Assembly: GCA_001179505.1 (NCBI GenBank)
Contig: CDMY01000228.1
Span: forward strand, 1 to 64,000
Source of the DNA: Vitrella brassicaformis
Taxonomy: Eukaryota; Sar; Vitrellaceae
DNA: 64,000 bases
Reading direction: 5' to 3'
Part shown: one piece after another, positions 12,523 to 24,600 of the stretch
Layout: each line of letters starts with the position of its first letter
Numbering within the stretch: position 1 is the first letter of the stretch
Notes under the pieces: model-generated
The model's input: the letters and a program-made list of their open reading frames with translations, nothing else
Told to the model about the DNA's origin: nothing
The model's database searches: none
Program-made: the position numbers and the translations under genes

Positions 12523-12635
12523 CGGAAGCTCAGTCGGCCCTTACTGAGGGGGCCCGGGAACAAAGGGGGAGCTGTGGAAGGTCTGTTGCTCAGGCTCGCA
12601 AGAAAGCTCTCGTATGAAACAATCAGAATTTCGTG
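12523..12635. promoter_or_regulatory. 113-bp divergent promoter region FAM221-like / TRM6
   Basis: Only 113 bp lie between the ATG codons of the two divergent genes, so their promoters and 5' untranslated regions must overlap or be extremely short. No TATA box is evident. Confidence 0.4.
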
Positions 12636-15381
12636 ATGGCGGAGGGCACATCTGATGCAGGAGAAGTGGCAGGAGGAAGCTGCTTGCCATTATCCGCAGA
12701 GATCATGGAGGCGGGCAAGCATGTGATTCTGCGAGATCTGAGGGGCGTCGACTACATCAAGAAGGTCCAAAGGGGCAGGTGAGGCGCACACAAGCGACAT
12801 TTATCGAAAACAGGCGACTGCATTCATTACTTCATTGTGTGTGTGTGTGTGTGTGTGTGTGTTGCAGGGACGAGCGGATAGGCAAGTATAAGTTCCCATT
12901 GGGTCTGCTGATCGGTCAGCCCTACGGCAGCACATTCAGGGAGGAGGGCGGCAAGTGGAAGGGAGCCGCCAAAATCACACTCGGCACCATCGACGGTATC
13001 TATCGTTCAGCACCGCACAACCGCACACCACACGCCCTCGCCAAACACACAATGTGTCTACGACAATGCCTTTCTCTCTGTGTGGGTGTGTCCAGATGAC
13101 GGTCAGGGAGAGGGAGAGGGCGAAGAGGAGGATGCGGCAGCGGACGATGGCGATGGGGATGGCGATGGAGATATGGAGCAGCCAGAGCCTGCTGTCGGTG
13201 GGGCTGGGCTGCAGCGGACCAATCAGTATCTGCAGGACGACAACACGGCGCAGGCACTCACCCAGGACGACATACACAGGATGAAACAAGAAGGTCAGCC
13301 AGCCAGCCAGCCGCTGTGTTGCTGCGGGTGATGCGTGGGTGAGCGGATGTGTGTTGTCGTGCCCCTCTCTGTTGGTAATGCATTCGCACTGGCAGGCAAG
13401 AGTGCAGACGAGCTGATTGCCGCCCTCAAGGCGCATTCCTCTACCTTTGCGGGCAAGACGGCCTTCTCGCAGCAGAAATGGCTCGTCAAAAAACAGAAAA
13501 AGTGAGTGGGGTGGATGACACCACACCACACACACATACCCACTGACTGAGACGGGAGAGAGGTCGTGTGTGTCTTCCTGTGCTGTATGTATGTCATGTG
13601 TGCTGTGTGTGCTGCAGGTACGTGAAGCAGCTGACTGCGATGCGGCCTGGGATACTGGAGCTGTGCGAACTCTACGCACAGATCGACCCTGCAAAGATAT
13701 GGTGGGTAGCGCCCCGCACACACGCATCAACACTTTTTACTGTGTTAACTCACATGTGTGTGTGTGTGTGTGTGTGTTGCAGTGGTCTGCGTGTGGACTA
13801 TGTGGGTGCCATTGTGACGTTGGGGAACGTGTCGAGCGGCCGTCGCGTGATCGTGTGCGACCAGTCGATGGGCCTCATCACAGCAGCCATCGCACAGCAA
13901 ATGGCAGGTGGGATGGGTGGGTATCGCACAGCAAATGGCAGGTGGGATGGGTGGGTGGGTGTGTTGATTCTGTCCGTCCGCCACGTCACGTCCATGCCAT
14001 CCATCCACCGATCAGATCACGACACTGGAGCTGTGTGGTGTGGCGTGTGGCGTGCAGGTGATGGTGTGCTGTATCGGGTGACCCGTCGTGGTGTGAGTGA
14101 CAAGATCGTGCACGAGCTGGACACGCCCACACAGCATAGACAGATCGTCACTGATGTCCCCTCGGAGATCGTAAGGAACCGATCCCACACACACCACACG
14201 GACACCCTCACACGACACACGGAGATACACTCGTGTGTGTCTGTGTCTGTGTGTGTGTGTGTGTCTGTGTCTGTGTTGGCATCTATGTTATCAGCTGACG
14301 AGTGCCAGCCCCTGGGAAGAGCCGTGGCTGAAGCAGACTGCCGCCACCCCACACACGGCAACACAGCAGGGAACAGAAGCAGCAGCACCACCACCACCAG
14401 CAGCAGCAGCAGCAGCAGCAGGGCCAGAGAGAGAAGAACCAGACAAGGACACCACACAGGCGGCCGACGCCCAAACCACTGAACAGGGTATGCAAGCTAG
14501 CCCACACTCACACCCTCCAGACAACAAACCTCCCTCCCTCCCTCCCCCCCTCCCTCCTTCTCGGTCGGTCAATCACAGGCGACAAAGCGGCAAGCAGCCG
14601 ATCTCGTGGCCGCAAGCGGAAAGCCCCGCCAACGAGCAGACCGTCGGATGATGATCCCGGCAGCACCACACCAGCACCGCCGGCATCTGACGTGCGGAGG
14701 GAGCGGCGGATCGCCATCTTCAAACGGCTGGAGAACGAGGGCGTGCAGAGGTGGGTGAGATGACGTGTGAGCGCATCTATGCCGCCGCATTACGTGTGAG
14801 TGTGTGTGGGTGGGTGGGTGGGACATGCATGTCAGTGTGGTTGGTGTGCTGGCTGGCCCGCCGAAGGGTGATCCCGCTGCCATGTCTGGCGAGATGATGA
14901 CTCTCGCCGACCGATACCTCAAACCTGGTGAGGAAGCTGAACCGAACCGAGCAGCTGAGCTAGCCGTGTGTGGTGGTCACTTCACTTACACTCTCCCTGT
15001 CTTTCCCATGCAGACGGTCGCTTTGTCCTCTACTGCCAATACGCGCAGGTGCGGCAGCCATACAGTACAGCCAGGCCCCCCCCGCACAAACACACCGCAC
15101 CGTGCTGTGTTGTGTTGTGTTGTGTGGTGCCACCTTTCATGCCCCTCCCCTCTCTGTCTGTCTGGGTGTGTGTGTGCGTGGTATCCGTCCACCCCCATCA
15201 GCCGTTGACATCGCTGCAGGCGGCACTGCACCGGTCCCCCTCGTTCATCCATGTGCGGGTGGAGCAGCTCTTCCTGCGCGAGTGGCAGGTGCTGCCCGGC
15301 CGCACACACCCGCTCATGGCCAGCGACATGCGCCTCCTCGGCGGCTTCATCCTCTCGGCTATCAAGGTCCTTGACGGCTAG
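12636..15381 (+). CDS. TRM6: tRNA m1A58 methyltransferase non-catalytic subunit TRM6
   Basis: TRM6 (Gcd10) partners the catalytic TRM61 subunit to methylate A58 in the T-loop of tRNAs. Exon 1 (ATG 12636) encodes VILRDLRGVDYIKKVQRG. Exon 2 encodes KYKFPLGLLIGQPYGSTF, the family hallmark near the N-terminus. Later exons carry FSQQKWLVKKQKKYVKQL, PGILELCELYAQIDP and RVDYVGAIVTLGNVSSGRRV, where the Rossmann-like domain begins without a clear SAM-binding motif, as expected for this subunit. The C-terminal exons read ADRYLKPDGRFVLYCQYA and FLREWQVLPGRTHPLM, and the gene ends in TAG at 15379-15381. There is an acidic Asp/Gly/Glu insertion (about 13095-13180) and a Gln/Pro/Ala linker (about 14330-14640), both low-complexity. 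Introns are strongly patterned, with a CA-rich start and a TG-rich end. Nuclear localisation is inferred from the family. The catalytic partner is not in this window. Confidence 0.9.
12842..12863 (+). repeat. (TG)n tract before a 3' splice site (example)
   Basis: Eleven or so TG units lie directly upstream of the TTGCAG acceptor of TRM6 intron 1, whose 5' end contains gcgcacacaag. Many introns in the window show the same order of CA first and TG last. Confidence 0.85.
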
Positions 15382-15867
15382 CTGATATGATGTGTGTGTA
15401 TGGGTGTGTCTGTGGCGATCTTGGCGTGCAGTGTTCTGTGTCTTTCCCTTGCCGTTCTCGATGGTTGCTCTGCCCACTGCTCACATGTCTGCGTGGGAGC
15501 AGTGAGCTGTAGCGATGGTCGGGAACTCAGTGGCCGAGACACGAGACGGCATGTCGGTGTGTGAACGGACGAATTGGGCGATGGGTGCACTGCACGGTGC
15601 ATGGTGGATCATTGGCGATGCGCCTATGCATTGCATTGTACAGTCAACCAGCTTGGCCGCACAGAAAGACACTGTGTTTGCGTGTCTCCGTCTGTACGTG
15701 TGTGTCGGTCTAGCTATGTATGAGTCACGCGAGATCTGTCGTGCCTACCGAGGTCAAAACATTGCAATGACTGCATCTGAGGATTCGGTCGTCGCAAATG
15801 GAGAGACATGCATGCGGCCGGGAGTGGGGGCGCCCCAGAACAATTGCAACGCGTCTCAACACGGGGG
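15382..15867. other. Intergenic region
   Basis: A 140-codon open frame (15515-15934) crosses the start of the next gene but shows no domain, no splice continuation and ordinary composition. I treat it as chance. The region should hold the 3' end of TRM6 and the promoter of the ankyrin gene. Confidence 0.45.
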
Positions 15868-18781
15868 ATGCGCGGTTCGACAGGGATGCAGTCTCCCGCA
15901 TGGGCCCACGAAAGCGGCGATGGATCTCCCATGATCTACAGGTGAGGTGCCACTTGGAGTGTCCCAGTGCCAAACTAAGCGTCTCTCTCTTTCGTTCCTT
16001 GCTTATTTAGGAGAATCCCTGTGGAGCCGCGTAGCAGCCCCTTGCCGTCGTACGGCACCCTCCTCGTTCGGTTCTACCACCACAACCACTCGCTGCTCAA
16101 GGTCTGCCGGGCCCTCTTCCATCTCGCAACTGAGGACCCCGCCACTTTTGCCAAGCAGTATGTGCACAGCCTGCGGACACTGAAGCCCCTCATACGACTC
16201 GCACTCACTTCATACACTGAACTCACCAGGTAGCTAGGGGCAAAAAAAGGGGAGAGAGCCCACGCATATTGGTCTCTGCACTGTCTGTCGCACGACTGTC
16301 TGTCGTACGAAGATCGCTTTCGTACGACTACTCGCCTGCCGAGGTCCCGCCGGCGCTGCCAGCCAGGAATGGGCGGGACTTCCCTCCTGAGGACTGCGAT
16401 GAGTTCGGTCAGCCATCGAGCGACGGCAATACAAATGTGAATCGACTGCATTCTGTTTGTGTCTCCGTGTATGCAGGGGTCACGGCTCTGCATTACCTCG
16501 TGGGTTGTGGTTGTGTCGACGGTTGTCGTGAGATACTTGTGGGGGGCGACCCGATGCAGCTTTGCCACCGGCAGGACCGGAGGGGAAGAACACCGCTACA
16601 CTGGGCGGCAATCAAGGGTAGGCTGCGGTGCGGTGCGAGGATGGGTCTTTCTATGTGATCTGTCTTTGTGGGCTCTGATTGATTAAGGGTATCCGAAGCT
16701 GTGCGACTTGCTGATAATGCACGGAAGCGATGCGCACACCCGTGACCAAGATCGCTACACGCCTCTGCACCACGCCTGCTCGGAGGGTGCCAGACAGGTG
16801 AGTAAGTCTGTGAAGTCAGCCTGCCTCTGTGCATACGTCACGTGTGCAGGTGGCTTTGCTGCTGTTGTCCGCCCGGGCGGATCCGAGTGCCCCGGGAAGG
16901 GCTAACAAAACACCTTTGATGAAGGCCAGTACATCTGGTAAGCGACAAATCTCACTGATTAATTTGATGGAGGAAGAGACACAATGGCACCGTCTGTCTG
17001 TCTGTCTGATTGTCTGTCTGTCTCCCTGTATCAGGTCATCTTGATATTTGTCGGCTGCTCATTCATGCAAGTAAGTGCCCCGCTCCCGCACTCCTTTCAT
17101 CGCGGCCATCCGCAAGGTGGTTTTTCGCTTGCTTTGTGCTGTGTGGTGAATAAGGGAGCAATGCCGAGGCCGTAACGCAGCGAGGCAGGTGGGTTTTACA
17201 GCACACGCACACAAGTACGCTGACTGATTCGTGTCTGTGTTCAGGAATGCGCTGCACCTGGCTGCCATGGCCGGCCGTGCCGAGGTCTGTGAGTATCTGG
17301 CCACACATTTCCCACAGTGCCTCCACCAGAGAGACGGGGACGGCGAAACGTACGTGAATGAATGAGCAGTAGACATAAAAACAGAGACACTTGGTGTGCT
17401 CACGTATTTGTCGCTGCAGCCCCCTTGACCTTGCCATTGCGTCAAAACGCGTCGCTTCCTCAAATGTAAGCAGGCAGAGCCAGTAGTGCGCAATGCAACC
17501 CAAGTTTGATTGACTAATCCGGCTTTCTCTCTAATCGGCAGGTTCTTCGCAAGGCCGTCATGCTGTGAGGGAGGACACACACATACCTTCCTTCCCCAAG
17601 CTTGTTCTTCCCGTGTATGGTGGTGCATCCATCGCTCCCTCCTTGTCTGTCTGCAGTCACAAGTACGCGCGGTTGACAGGCCAGAGGCCGCCTGCGGTGC
17701 TGGCCAGCAACGACGCGAGAGTGTGTCGCCCTTTGGTGACCGATGCAACGTCCCAGGTGAGAGATGAGATGAAGGGAAGGAGGAGCTTGGAAGGAAACTT
17801 CTATCCTCACTTCCATGTCTAGGAAGTGAGGATGGCTGCATGGGTTGTCGACCCGGTACGTTGGTTTATTTTGAATTAAGGCACTCACTGGGTGCCGGGT
17901 TGCTCTCCTTTTGTCCATTGGTTGTATGTGTTGGCGATGCATCCAGTGCTCTGCGGTGTGTTCGTATGTGGTGTTGGTACAAGACGTCAAGAAGCCCTCC
18001 AGTCGGTCTTACAAAGTGTAGGTTGGTTCGCAACACCGCACCCCCCCTCTGTCTTACTCACTCCTTTCCCTCGTGCAGGTACTTCGAGCGCAATTCATCA
18101 CAGCTGGCCTACGATCAGGTCGAATTCAGCATCACGCCATACAGGTGCGTACGTGACGTGCGATGTGTCCACCCCGACAGACACAAGCCATATATACCAC
18201 ATTCGTGTCTCTGTCTGTTCTCCATGCGTCTCACTCAAACCACACCACACGTGTGCTCATGGCATGCAGGCCTGACAGCGCCCCTCTGTTCGGCCCCCAT
18301 CTCCACCCTGTTCAGCCCCTCTTCTTCCAGGGCCGCACCTACTCGTTCCGCCTTCTGGCCATATTTGACCCAAACAGCTCATGGGCGAATGGTAAGTCAG
18401 TCACACAAACCCGTGTCGCCATGCTGTATGCTTGGCCTGGGTGGCATTGCAGATCAGTGTCTCGTGCACAAACAGCCGGAGGGAGCGCCGTGCACTGGTG
18501 AGGCCCCCTCCTGGCCAACATACCGACCTCACTCGTGTGAGGTCCTGGACAAGTGCCAAGAGAGCATCAGCGTCCCCCGACAGCGGCCATCGTCCCCGTC
18601 GCCCTACCGCTTCACTGAGATTGAGGCGGATGGGACGGGGGCGGGGCAGAGAGAGAATGGGGAGAGGGAGGAGAGACAAGTGATGGTGGAGTGTGATGGG
18701 GAGAGTCGGTATTGGTATGACAGCGGGGGCAGGCTCGCCGGCGTGTTCTCGCCGTGGAGTGCGCCGGTCACCATTGAGTGA
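15868..18781 (+). CDS. Ankyrin-repeat protein with unidentified C-terminal domain
   Basis: The start is one of two in-frame ATGs (15868 or 15886). Exon 1 joins in frame to an exon with SYGTLLVRFYHHNHSLLKV, a helical N-terminal domain. About six ankyrin repeats follow on successive exons: GVTALHYLVGCG, RRGRTPLHWAAIKG, DRYTPLHHACSEGA, NKTPLMKASTSGH, NALHLAAMAGRAEV and GETPLDLAIASKR. The ankyrin part appears to stop at TGA near 17568, but a GTGAGG donor two bases before it joins in phase to an exon beginning HKYARLTGQRPPAVLASN. The gene therefore most likely continues through WVVDP, FFQGRTYSFRLLAIFDPN and a final exon with RYWYDSGGRLAGVFSPWS, ending at 18781. The junction near 17857/18080 is uncertain in phase. 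The C-terminal domain is not recognised. Ankyrin arrays bind proteins; the partner is unknown. Confidence 0.7.
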
Positions 18782-19462
18782 CTGACACACGACTGATGGA
18801 TGGATGGAGTGCGGAGCGATGGATGGATGGATGGATGGATGGATGCGACAGATCGCGGCTGTAGGTGTCTGGTGAGTGAGTGCAGACGGATCGGACGGGC
18901 GACATGACATTCAAACGGAGGCGTGGATGAACGGATTACGTGCGTCACCCACCTTTCACAGACAGAGTGCTTCGTAAGTCCGTTTGTCTCGTGTGTGCGT
19001 GCACGACGTAGAATCAAGTCCCAAACAGACATGACATGGATGTCAGCAGATCAGACACGGGAAACGGCGTCATTCAAGCAACGACCTGGTGGTGCGGTCA
19101 GTCAGATGAATGCTGGGTGCGGTGCTTTGTGTGGTCTATCCTAGGCAAGTATCCAAGGAATAATCAGCCCGTCCTCCCTCCCTCCCAAATCTTCCTTTTG
19201 CTGTAGTGTATGGCTTATTCTACCCTCAGCCAGGGCAGCCAATGCTGCAAGGAAAAAGAGGGGCTCTCCCACAGCCAACAAAAAGAGAGAGAGAGAGGCG
19301 CCCGTCCGCATACCAGACACATATACACAGACGCACATACACACCCATCCATATACACCGTGCACGGACTACCAATGCACACACAAATCCCTCCCCCCTC
19401 TCTCCCCCTCCCCCCCGGCCGCCCGCCATACGTCTATCGTGTCGATGCCTATCTTCGTCGAT
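18782..19462. other. Intergenic region with ATGG repeat
   Basis: This lies between convergent genes. It contains a (GGAT)n microsatellite near 18796-18845 and a C-rich tract at 19390-19420. No gene is visible. Confidence 0.5.
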
Positions 19463-20288
19463 CTAAGCAGTGGCGGTGTACTGGCAGCCGGCCGGGAACT
19501 GGTCGCTCTTGACGCACTGTGCGTTGGCAGCGGTGCTCTTGGTGCACCCGAAGGCGGCGAAGGGGACGCCACCGCCCTTCTGGTGGACGTCCGTGATGAT
19601 GTCGGCTCGCGTCTTGCGGCTGTCGCTCGACAGGCCCCACGACGACAGGGGCAACGTGGTGCCGGCTGGAAGCATGAAAAACTCGTACCGGTGGAAGCCC
19701 TGGGGAGGCGTTGGTGGCGCGTAGGTCACCACCTGCATCCACCCATCCATCCATCCATCCACCCATCCACACATGGTACTTTGCAGTCAATGTGTGTCGC
19801 CCGCCCTCTCGCGCACCTCGCATCCCTTCCACTTGTGTGATCCGGTGCTGAGTGTGATGAGATGCTCGCCTCTGTGGCACTTGGGGTCCGGCTCCTCGCC
19901 AGGCGTTAGGGAAGTCACGTACCAATGCAGCCAACCGAAGTTGCTCTGACCCGAATCGCACCCATGAGGGGCGTCTGACATGACAAAGGGATATATGGAC
20001 GGGAGAGACGGAAACAGACACAACAGCCAGCCAGCAGGACAGGCAGGTGGGGATGCGCCATGATTGTGTCCTGCACTCCGGGCTACCTGGGTCGATGCAC
20101 ACGATGGATGCGCCCTTGGCTTCCTCGCCCAGCACGAGGTGCTTGGCTACATCAGGCCCTTTCATGGCCTTTGTGAGGTGGAAGGTGGGGGGGAACGACG
20201 CCATTTTCACCGGGTCTACGCTGAACGCCGATGCGGATGCTGCACTCGACAGGAGGAAAGAGATCCCGGCAAAGGACCGACGGATCAT
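19463..20288 (-). CDS. Secreted phosphatidylethanolamine-binding protein (PEBP) homologue
   Basis: Three exons are readable. Exon 1 (ATG 20288) begins with a hydrophobic signal peptide (about residues 5-22, SFAGISFLLSSAASASAF), then FPPTFHLTKAMKGPDVA and IVCID. The first junction creates DPDAPHGC, which matches the DPDAP ligand-pocket signature of PEBP. Exon 2 continues NFGWLHWYVTSL, the HW motif that lines the anion-binding pocket. Exon 3 has VTYAPPTPPQGFHRYEFFM, the second conserved PEBP block (PP-x-G-x-HRY). The gene ends TAG at 19463-19465. Total length is roughly 210-230 residues, normal for the family plus a signal peptide. Extra cysteines (DPKCHRGEH, GCEVR, AFGCTKST, GCQYT) suggest disulfides in a secreted protein. 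PEBPs bind lipids or phosphate groups; the specific ligand here is unknown. It lies head-to-head with the gene at 20335, 46 bp apart. Confidence 0.85.
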
Positions 20289-20334
20289 CCTTGCGTTTTT
20301 CAGCTCGCAGGACTCGGATCGGCAAGCTGTTTTC

Positions 20335-21324
20335 TATGCGCTCTTTTGGCTCTTCGGGTGCATCGCTGACGTCCTCTTCAGGGCCCGCACAGGACAGGAC
20401 TCTCGGCTCGGCCCTGAAGGCCCGTGGCGGCATCGTTCGAAGCAGCCCCAACGCTCCAAGCGATAAGCCACTGCAAGGCACCAATCGAGGCACCAATGGT
20501 CTGCCTGTGAGGACTATCACGCTCTACGAGGACGCCCAGAGCCTCGCCTCGGCCAGTGGAAAGCCATGCAGAGACCCGGTGGGTACAGAATGTACCGAAA
20601 TGCATTCGATGAAGCGCACTGCAACGGTGCTAGCGCTCTCTTTGCAGGTAGAATGGCTTTCCAGCGAGCAGCAGGGCAAGCTGCCCTCCCGTCGGTCTAT
20701 CCGCTTCGACCCCTCCCGCCCCGCATCAACCAAGCCCCCAACAACGTCTGAGCCCTCCCCCTCCCCACAGGCCAGTGGCAGCACCACCGGTACCACCACT
20801 ATGCTGTGCAAGCTGCGGAGAGGCCCGGACGTGTTTTGGATACAGCACTCGACGCAGATAGTCCACCTGCCAGATGTGGACCCCGCACCCAACCTCGGCG
20901 GCCCATCGCTGGTCGACCGGCGGCCGTCCCCCAGACCTGCGGCGGGTCGCCAGCAGGTTGACCGGAGAAGGGGAGGGACTCAGAGGCGGCCGCCTGGCGA
21001 GGGTGCGGGTAAAGTGGGGGTGGGTGTGCCTGCTCCCCCGTGTGCGCCTCACCCATATGATGGCACGATGCACTCTGCTGACGAGGGGTGCGTGCGGCCT
21101 GCACGATGAGTGAGACAGACAGAGAGATCCACACATACTCACATGGTCAGCCAGATACACACTGGGTGCAGGAGGGTATCGGGTGGATGAGTCTGCCTCT
21201 GCCTGTCTCTCTCTGCGTGTGTGCGTGTGAGTGCAGGGGCGAGGGCGTTCTGTCTTTCATCTCGCGGGTGTTCGGAGTTGTGCATACCTCTGACAGCAAC
21301 AGTGACGATGACCAGGCTGCATGA
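20335..21324 (+). CDS. Basic, low-complexity protein of unknown function
   Basis: The likely ATG is at 20335 (MRSFGSSGASLTSSSG). The first exon encodes a Ser/Gly-rich N-terminus and VRTITLYEDAQSLASASGK. It ends at a GTGGGT donor near 20579 and joins at 20648 to an exon with VEWLSSEQQGKLPSRRSIRF, then a Pro/Ser/Thr stretch and MLCKLRRGPDVFWIQHST. The frame either runs to a stop at 21107-21109 or is spliced from about 21009 to a last exon near 21236 encoding a short acidic tail (SNSDDDQAA) and TGA at 21322-21324. I could not make the phase of that last splice agree, so the C-terminus is uncertain. No domain is recognised. High Arg, Ser and Pro content suggests a largely disordered protein. Confidence 0.45.
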
Positions 21325-21654
21325 TGGGAGGGGATGGGAATCATGGGATGGATGGGGGTCTGCTAGGTGTGGTGAGAGAGAGGGTGTGGATGTGGGGGTG
21401 GGGGTGGACGGCCAGGACACTCTATCGCTTGCATACGTTGGGAGTTTGCTAAGACGCCGGGGCGGGCAAGTCAAGTCTGTGTGTCGGTCGACTCGACTCA
21501 AGAAACCACTGGAAACCATTACATGCATGGTCCCTTCGGGAAACGTCATGCTGTCATGTCATGCACATCTCTCTTCTTCGCTGCATTTGCAGACAGACAC
21601 ACATCGTGATGCCATCAGAGTGGCAAAAAGGCCCAGCATCACCCATTATCCCCG
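21325..21654. other. Short intergenic region between convergent genes
   Basis: I see no gene. A G-rich stretch (about 21370-21410) is present. It presumably holds the 3' ends of the two flanking transcripts. Confidence 0.4.
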
Positions 21655-24600
21655 TCATGGCTGGTTAGTCCTTCCCCCCTCAGCCCTAGCCCTTCTTCTG
21701 TCTAAGAACTGCTCGACAGCCGCCCTACACCTCGGACACAGCGAGTGTCTGCTCGGGGGGTCGTCTTGGCTCCTCGGCGAGCCTTGCCACTCTGACACAT
21801 CCTCGCCCCACATCCAACACCTGCATACACACACACACACACACACACACATTTCCGACCATCATTCTCTCAGTCGTCTTTCCTCCCTTCTCTCTGACCG
21901 ACTGACCTTTCGCACTTGGTCCCGACCGCCTTGCTGACCCCCACAGTGCAGCCACTCCCCGTCTGCTCAGCCGACAGCCGGAACTCAGGGCAGCTGCCCT
22001 CCACTGCACCGGGGGAGTCGGCCAGGTGCACTTGAGAGGTGAGGAACAGGAATCTCAAGTCGTCCACAGCACTGATGCGGCCATCGGTGGTGGTGGTGGT
22101 GGTTGCGAGAAGGGGCGACTGGTCTGGGAGCAGCTCTCTGAGCCACGAGGTGGTCTGGGGGTCGGGGCAGTGGATGTGCACGGCGGCCTCGCTGTTGGCA
22201 CCGACCAGCTTGGCTGTGCGTGCGGACTCGATCACCTGCACAGCACAGCACAACGTAGGGCGGGTTTCGTGAGTGAAGCCGCCCTCTGCTCATACATTTC
22301 TCACCTACTCACCTTGTTGACGTCATCTCTGAGCGTCATGACCAGATCCCACTTGTCCTCCCTGAAGGGGGGTGACGCCTCAGCACCGCTCGGCCACCCA
22401 GCCTCAAACACACTCCCACTCCGCCTCACCCCCTCCCCATCATGAGGCAAGTTCTGCCATATGTCTTCAGCCATGTGCGGCAGCAGGGGCGCGAGCAACA
22501 GGGCAAACGCCTCGGTGACCACCCGTATGACCGACTGGCACGCGCGCCTTCGCCGGTCGTTGGGCGTCGAGATGTAGAGGCGGTCCTTGGAGACGTCGAG
22601 GTAGAAGTTGGAGAGCAGCTGGTTGCTGAAGGCCAGCAGCTCCTGCGTCACCCTGTAGAACTGGTAGGACTCGTAGGCCTCACGCACTCGACGGATGAGG
22701 CTGGCCGTCTTGCCGAGCACCCACTTGTCAACCTCGGGGAGATCTTCATACGCAACACCATCCTGCACACCACACCACCATGGTATGGTAAGACACAAAG
22801 AAAGAGAGTGCAGGGTTTGTCTGACTGGTCTGGTGTGGTGTGGTGTGGGGCTCAGCTCACTTGTTCTTTGTCGAAGTCGTGTATGTTGCCGATGAGGAAG
22901 CGTGCGGTGTTCCTGAGTTTGCGGTAGGCGTCAAAGACCTGCTTGATGATGGTGCCTCCCACCAACACGTCCGAGCTGTAATCCACCGTCGCCACCCACA
23001 GCCTGACACCCACACACACACACAGAGGGAGAGAGAGCGAGATACCATTTAAGTGTCCGTGTGTGTATCGTTTCTGTGCAAATGCCCACCTGAGCACATC
23101 CGCCCCATAGGCCGGCTGTTTCTTCTTGTCGCTGCCGCCCTCGATGATGGTGAGGGGGCTGAGGACGTTGCCCAGCGACTTGCTCATTTTATACCCCTTC
23201 TCGTCCAGCACAAACCCGTGAGTCAGCACCGTCTGGTACGGCGGAGCCCCGCGGACGGCAACCGATGTCAGCAAAGACGACTGGAACCATCCCCGGTGCT
23301 GATGAGACATCGAAACACAACACTTGTTCGTGTGTGGGAGTTCGGTGTGTGTGAGGTGGGGAGGGGGGGGGGATGGTTTCCTTCTCACCTGGTCAGATCC
23401 CTCTAGGTATAGCTCGACGGGATTGTCGTGCCTGAGGTTGTCTCGTGTGTTAACCACCCCCGCCCATGAGCTGCCCGAATCGAACCACACGTCGATGGTG
23501 TCATTGCCGCGAACCCACAGTGACCACTCCGACCTTTGGCCCACCAATATATATACACACACACACACACACGTGTGGAAGGGGGAACGGTGGGTGAGCA
23601 TACAATCCAATCAATCCGTGTGTGTGCGTGTGGTCCGATAGACAGACACCTGTATGGCTCTGGGAGCAGCTGCTGCGTGTCCATGGTCCACCATGCGTCT
23701 GTTCCATGTTGCCTGAAGACCTCCTTGATGTGTGTGATGGTGCTGTTGTTGATGAGTGGCTCGTTGGTGTGGGCCTGGTAGAAGACAGGGATGGGCACGC
23801 CCCAGCTCCTCTGGCGGGAGATGCACCAATCGGACCGGGACGACGTCATCGACGCTGCACACGTCACATCGAGGAGAGAGACAGGGGGCAGGATGGGATG
23901 GCTGTGTGCTGGTGGTGTGTGTGTGTGTGTGCTCTAAAGCACCGACCGATCCGCGTCTTGCCCATCTCGGGGATCCACCTGACCTCATCGATTGCCGCCA
24001 AGGCCGCCTCCCTGCACACACGCCACATGAGACCACAACCACATGCAATGCAATCAACCGTCAGGTCAGCAACATTCATTCATTGTGTCGGTCAGTCAGG
24101 GTCACTGCCTGGCTGGCTGGCTGGCTGACTGACCTGAATGCATCGACGGATATGAACCACTGCTCAGTGGCCCTGAAAATGGTGGGCTTCTTGGTCCGCC
24201 AGTCATAGGGGTAGCGGTGGGGGTAGTCTTCGGCCTTCAGCAGACTCCCACACTCATCCAGCGCCTACACACACACACACACACACACACATCCATCCAT
24301 CCATCTGCTCGTCCATGTGGCCATCCGATCCGTGTGTGTGTGCCTGGATGATCGCTTCATTGCCCTCCTTGAGCACCGACAGGCCTTCGAACCGCTCCCC
24401 CGCCTCAGCAGTGAATCTCCCGTAGTTGTCGACGGGGCTCAGCGGCTCCAGACCATACTTCTGCCCTGCACACACAACACACGAGGGCAGCTGTGTCTTG
24501 GGTGTCTTGGGTGGGGGCGGAGTGTCTCCCATACGCAGGTACCTGTCTCAAAGTCTTCCTGTCCGTGTCCTGGTGCGGTGTGAACGAGCCCGGTGCCAGT

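Noticed and set aside
15515-15934. 140-codon plus-strand open frame upstream of the ankyrin gene
   Set aside because: It has no domain, signal or splice continuation, and it overlaps the better-supported ankyrin start in another frame.
17060-17841. 260-codon minus-strand frame opposite the ankyrin gene
   Set aside because: It is antisense to phase-consistent ankyrin exons and has no domain.
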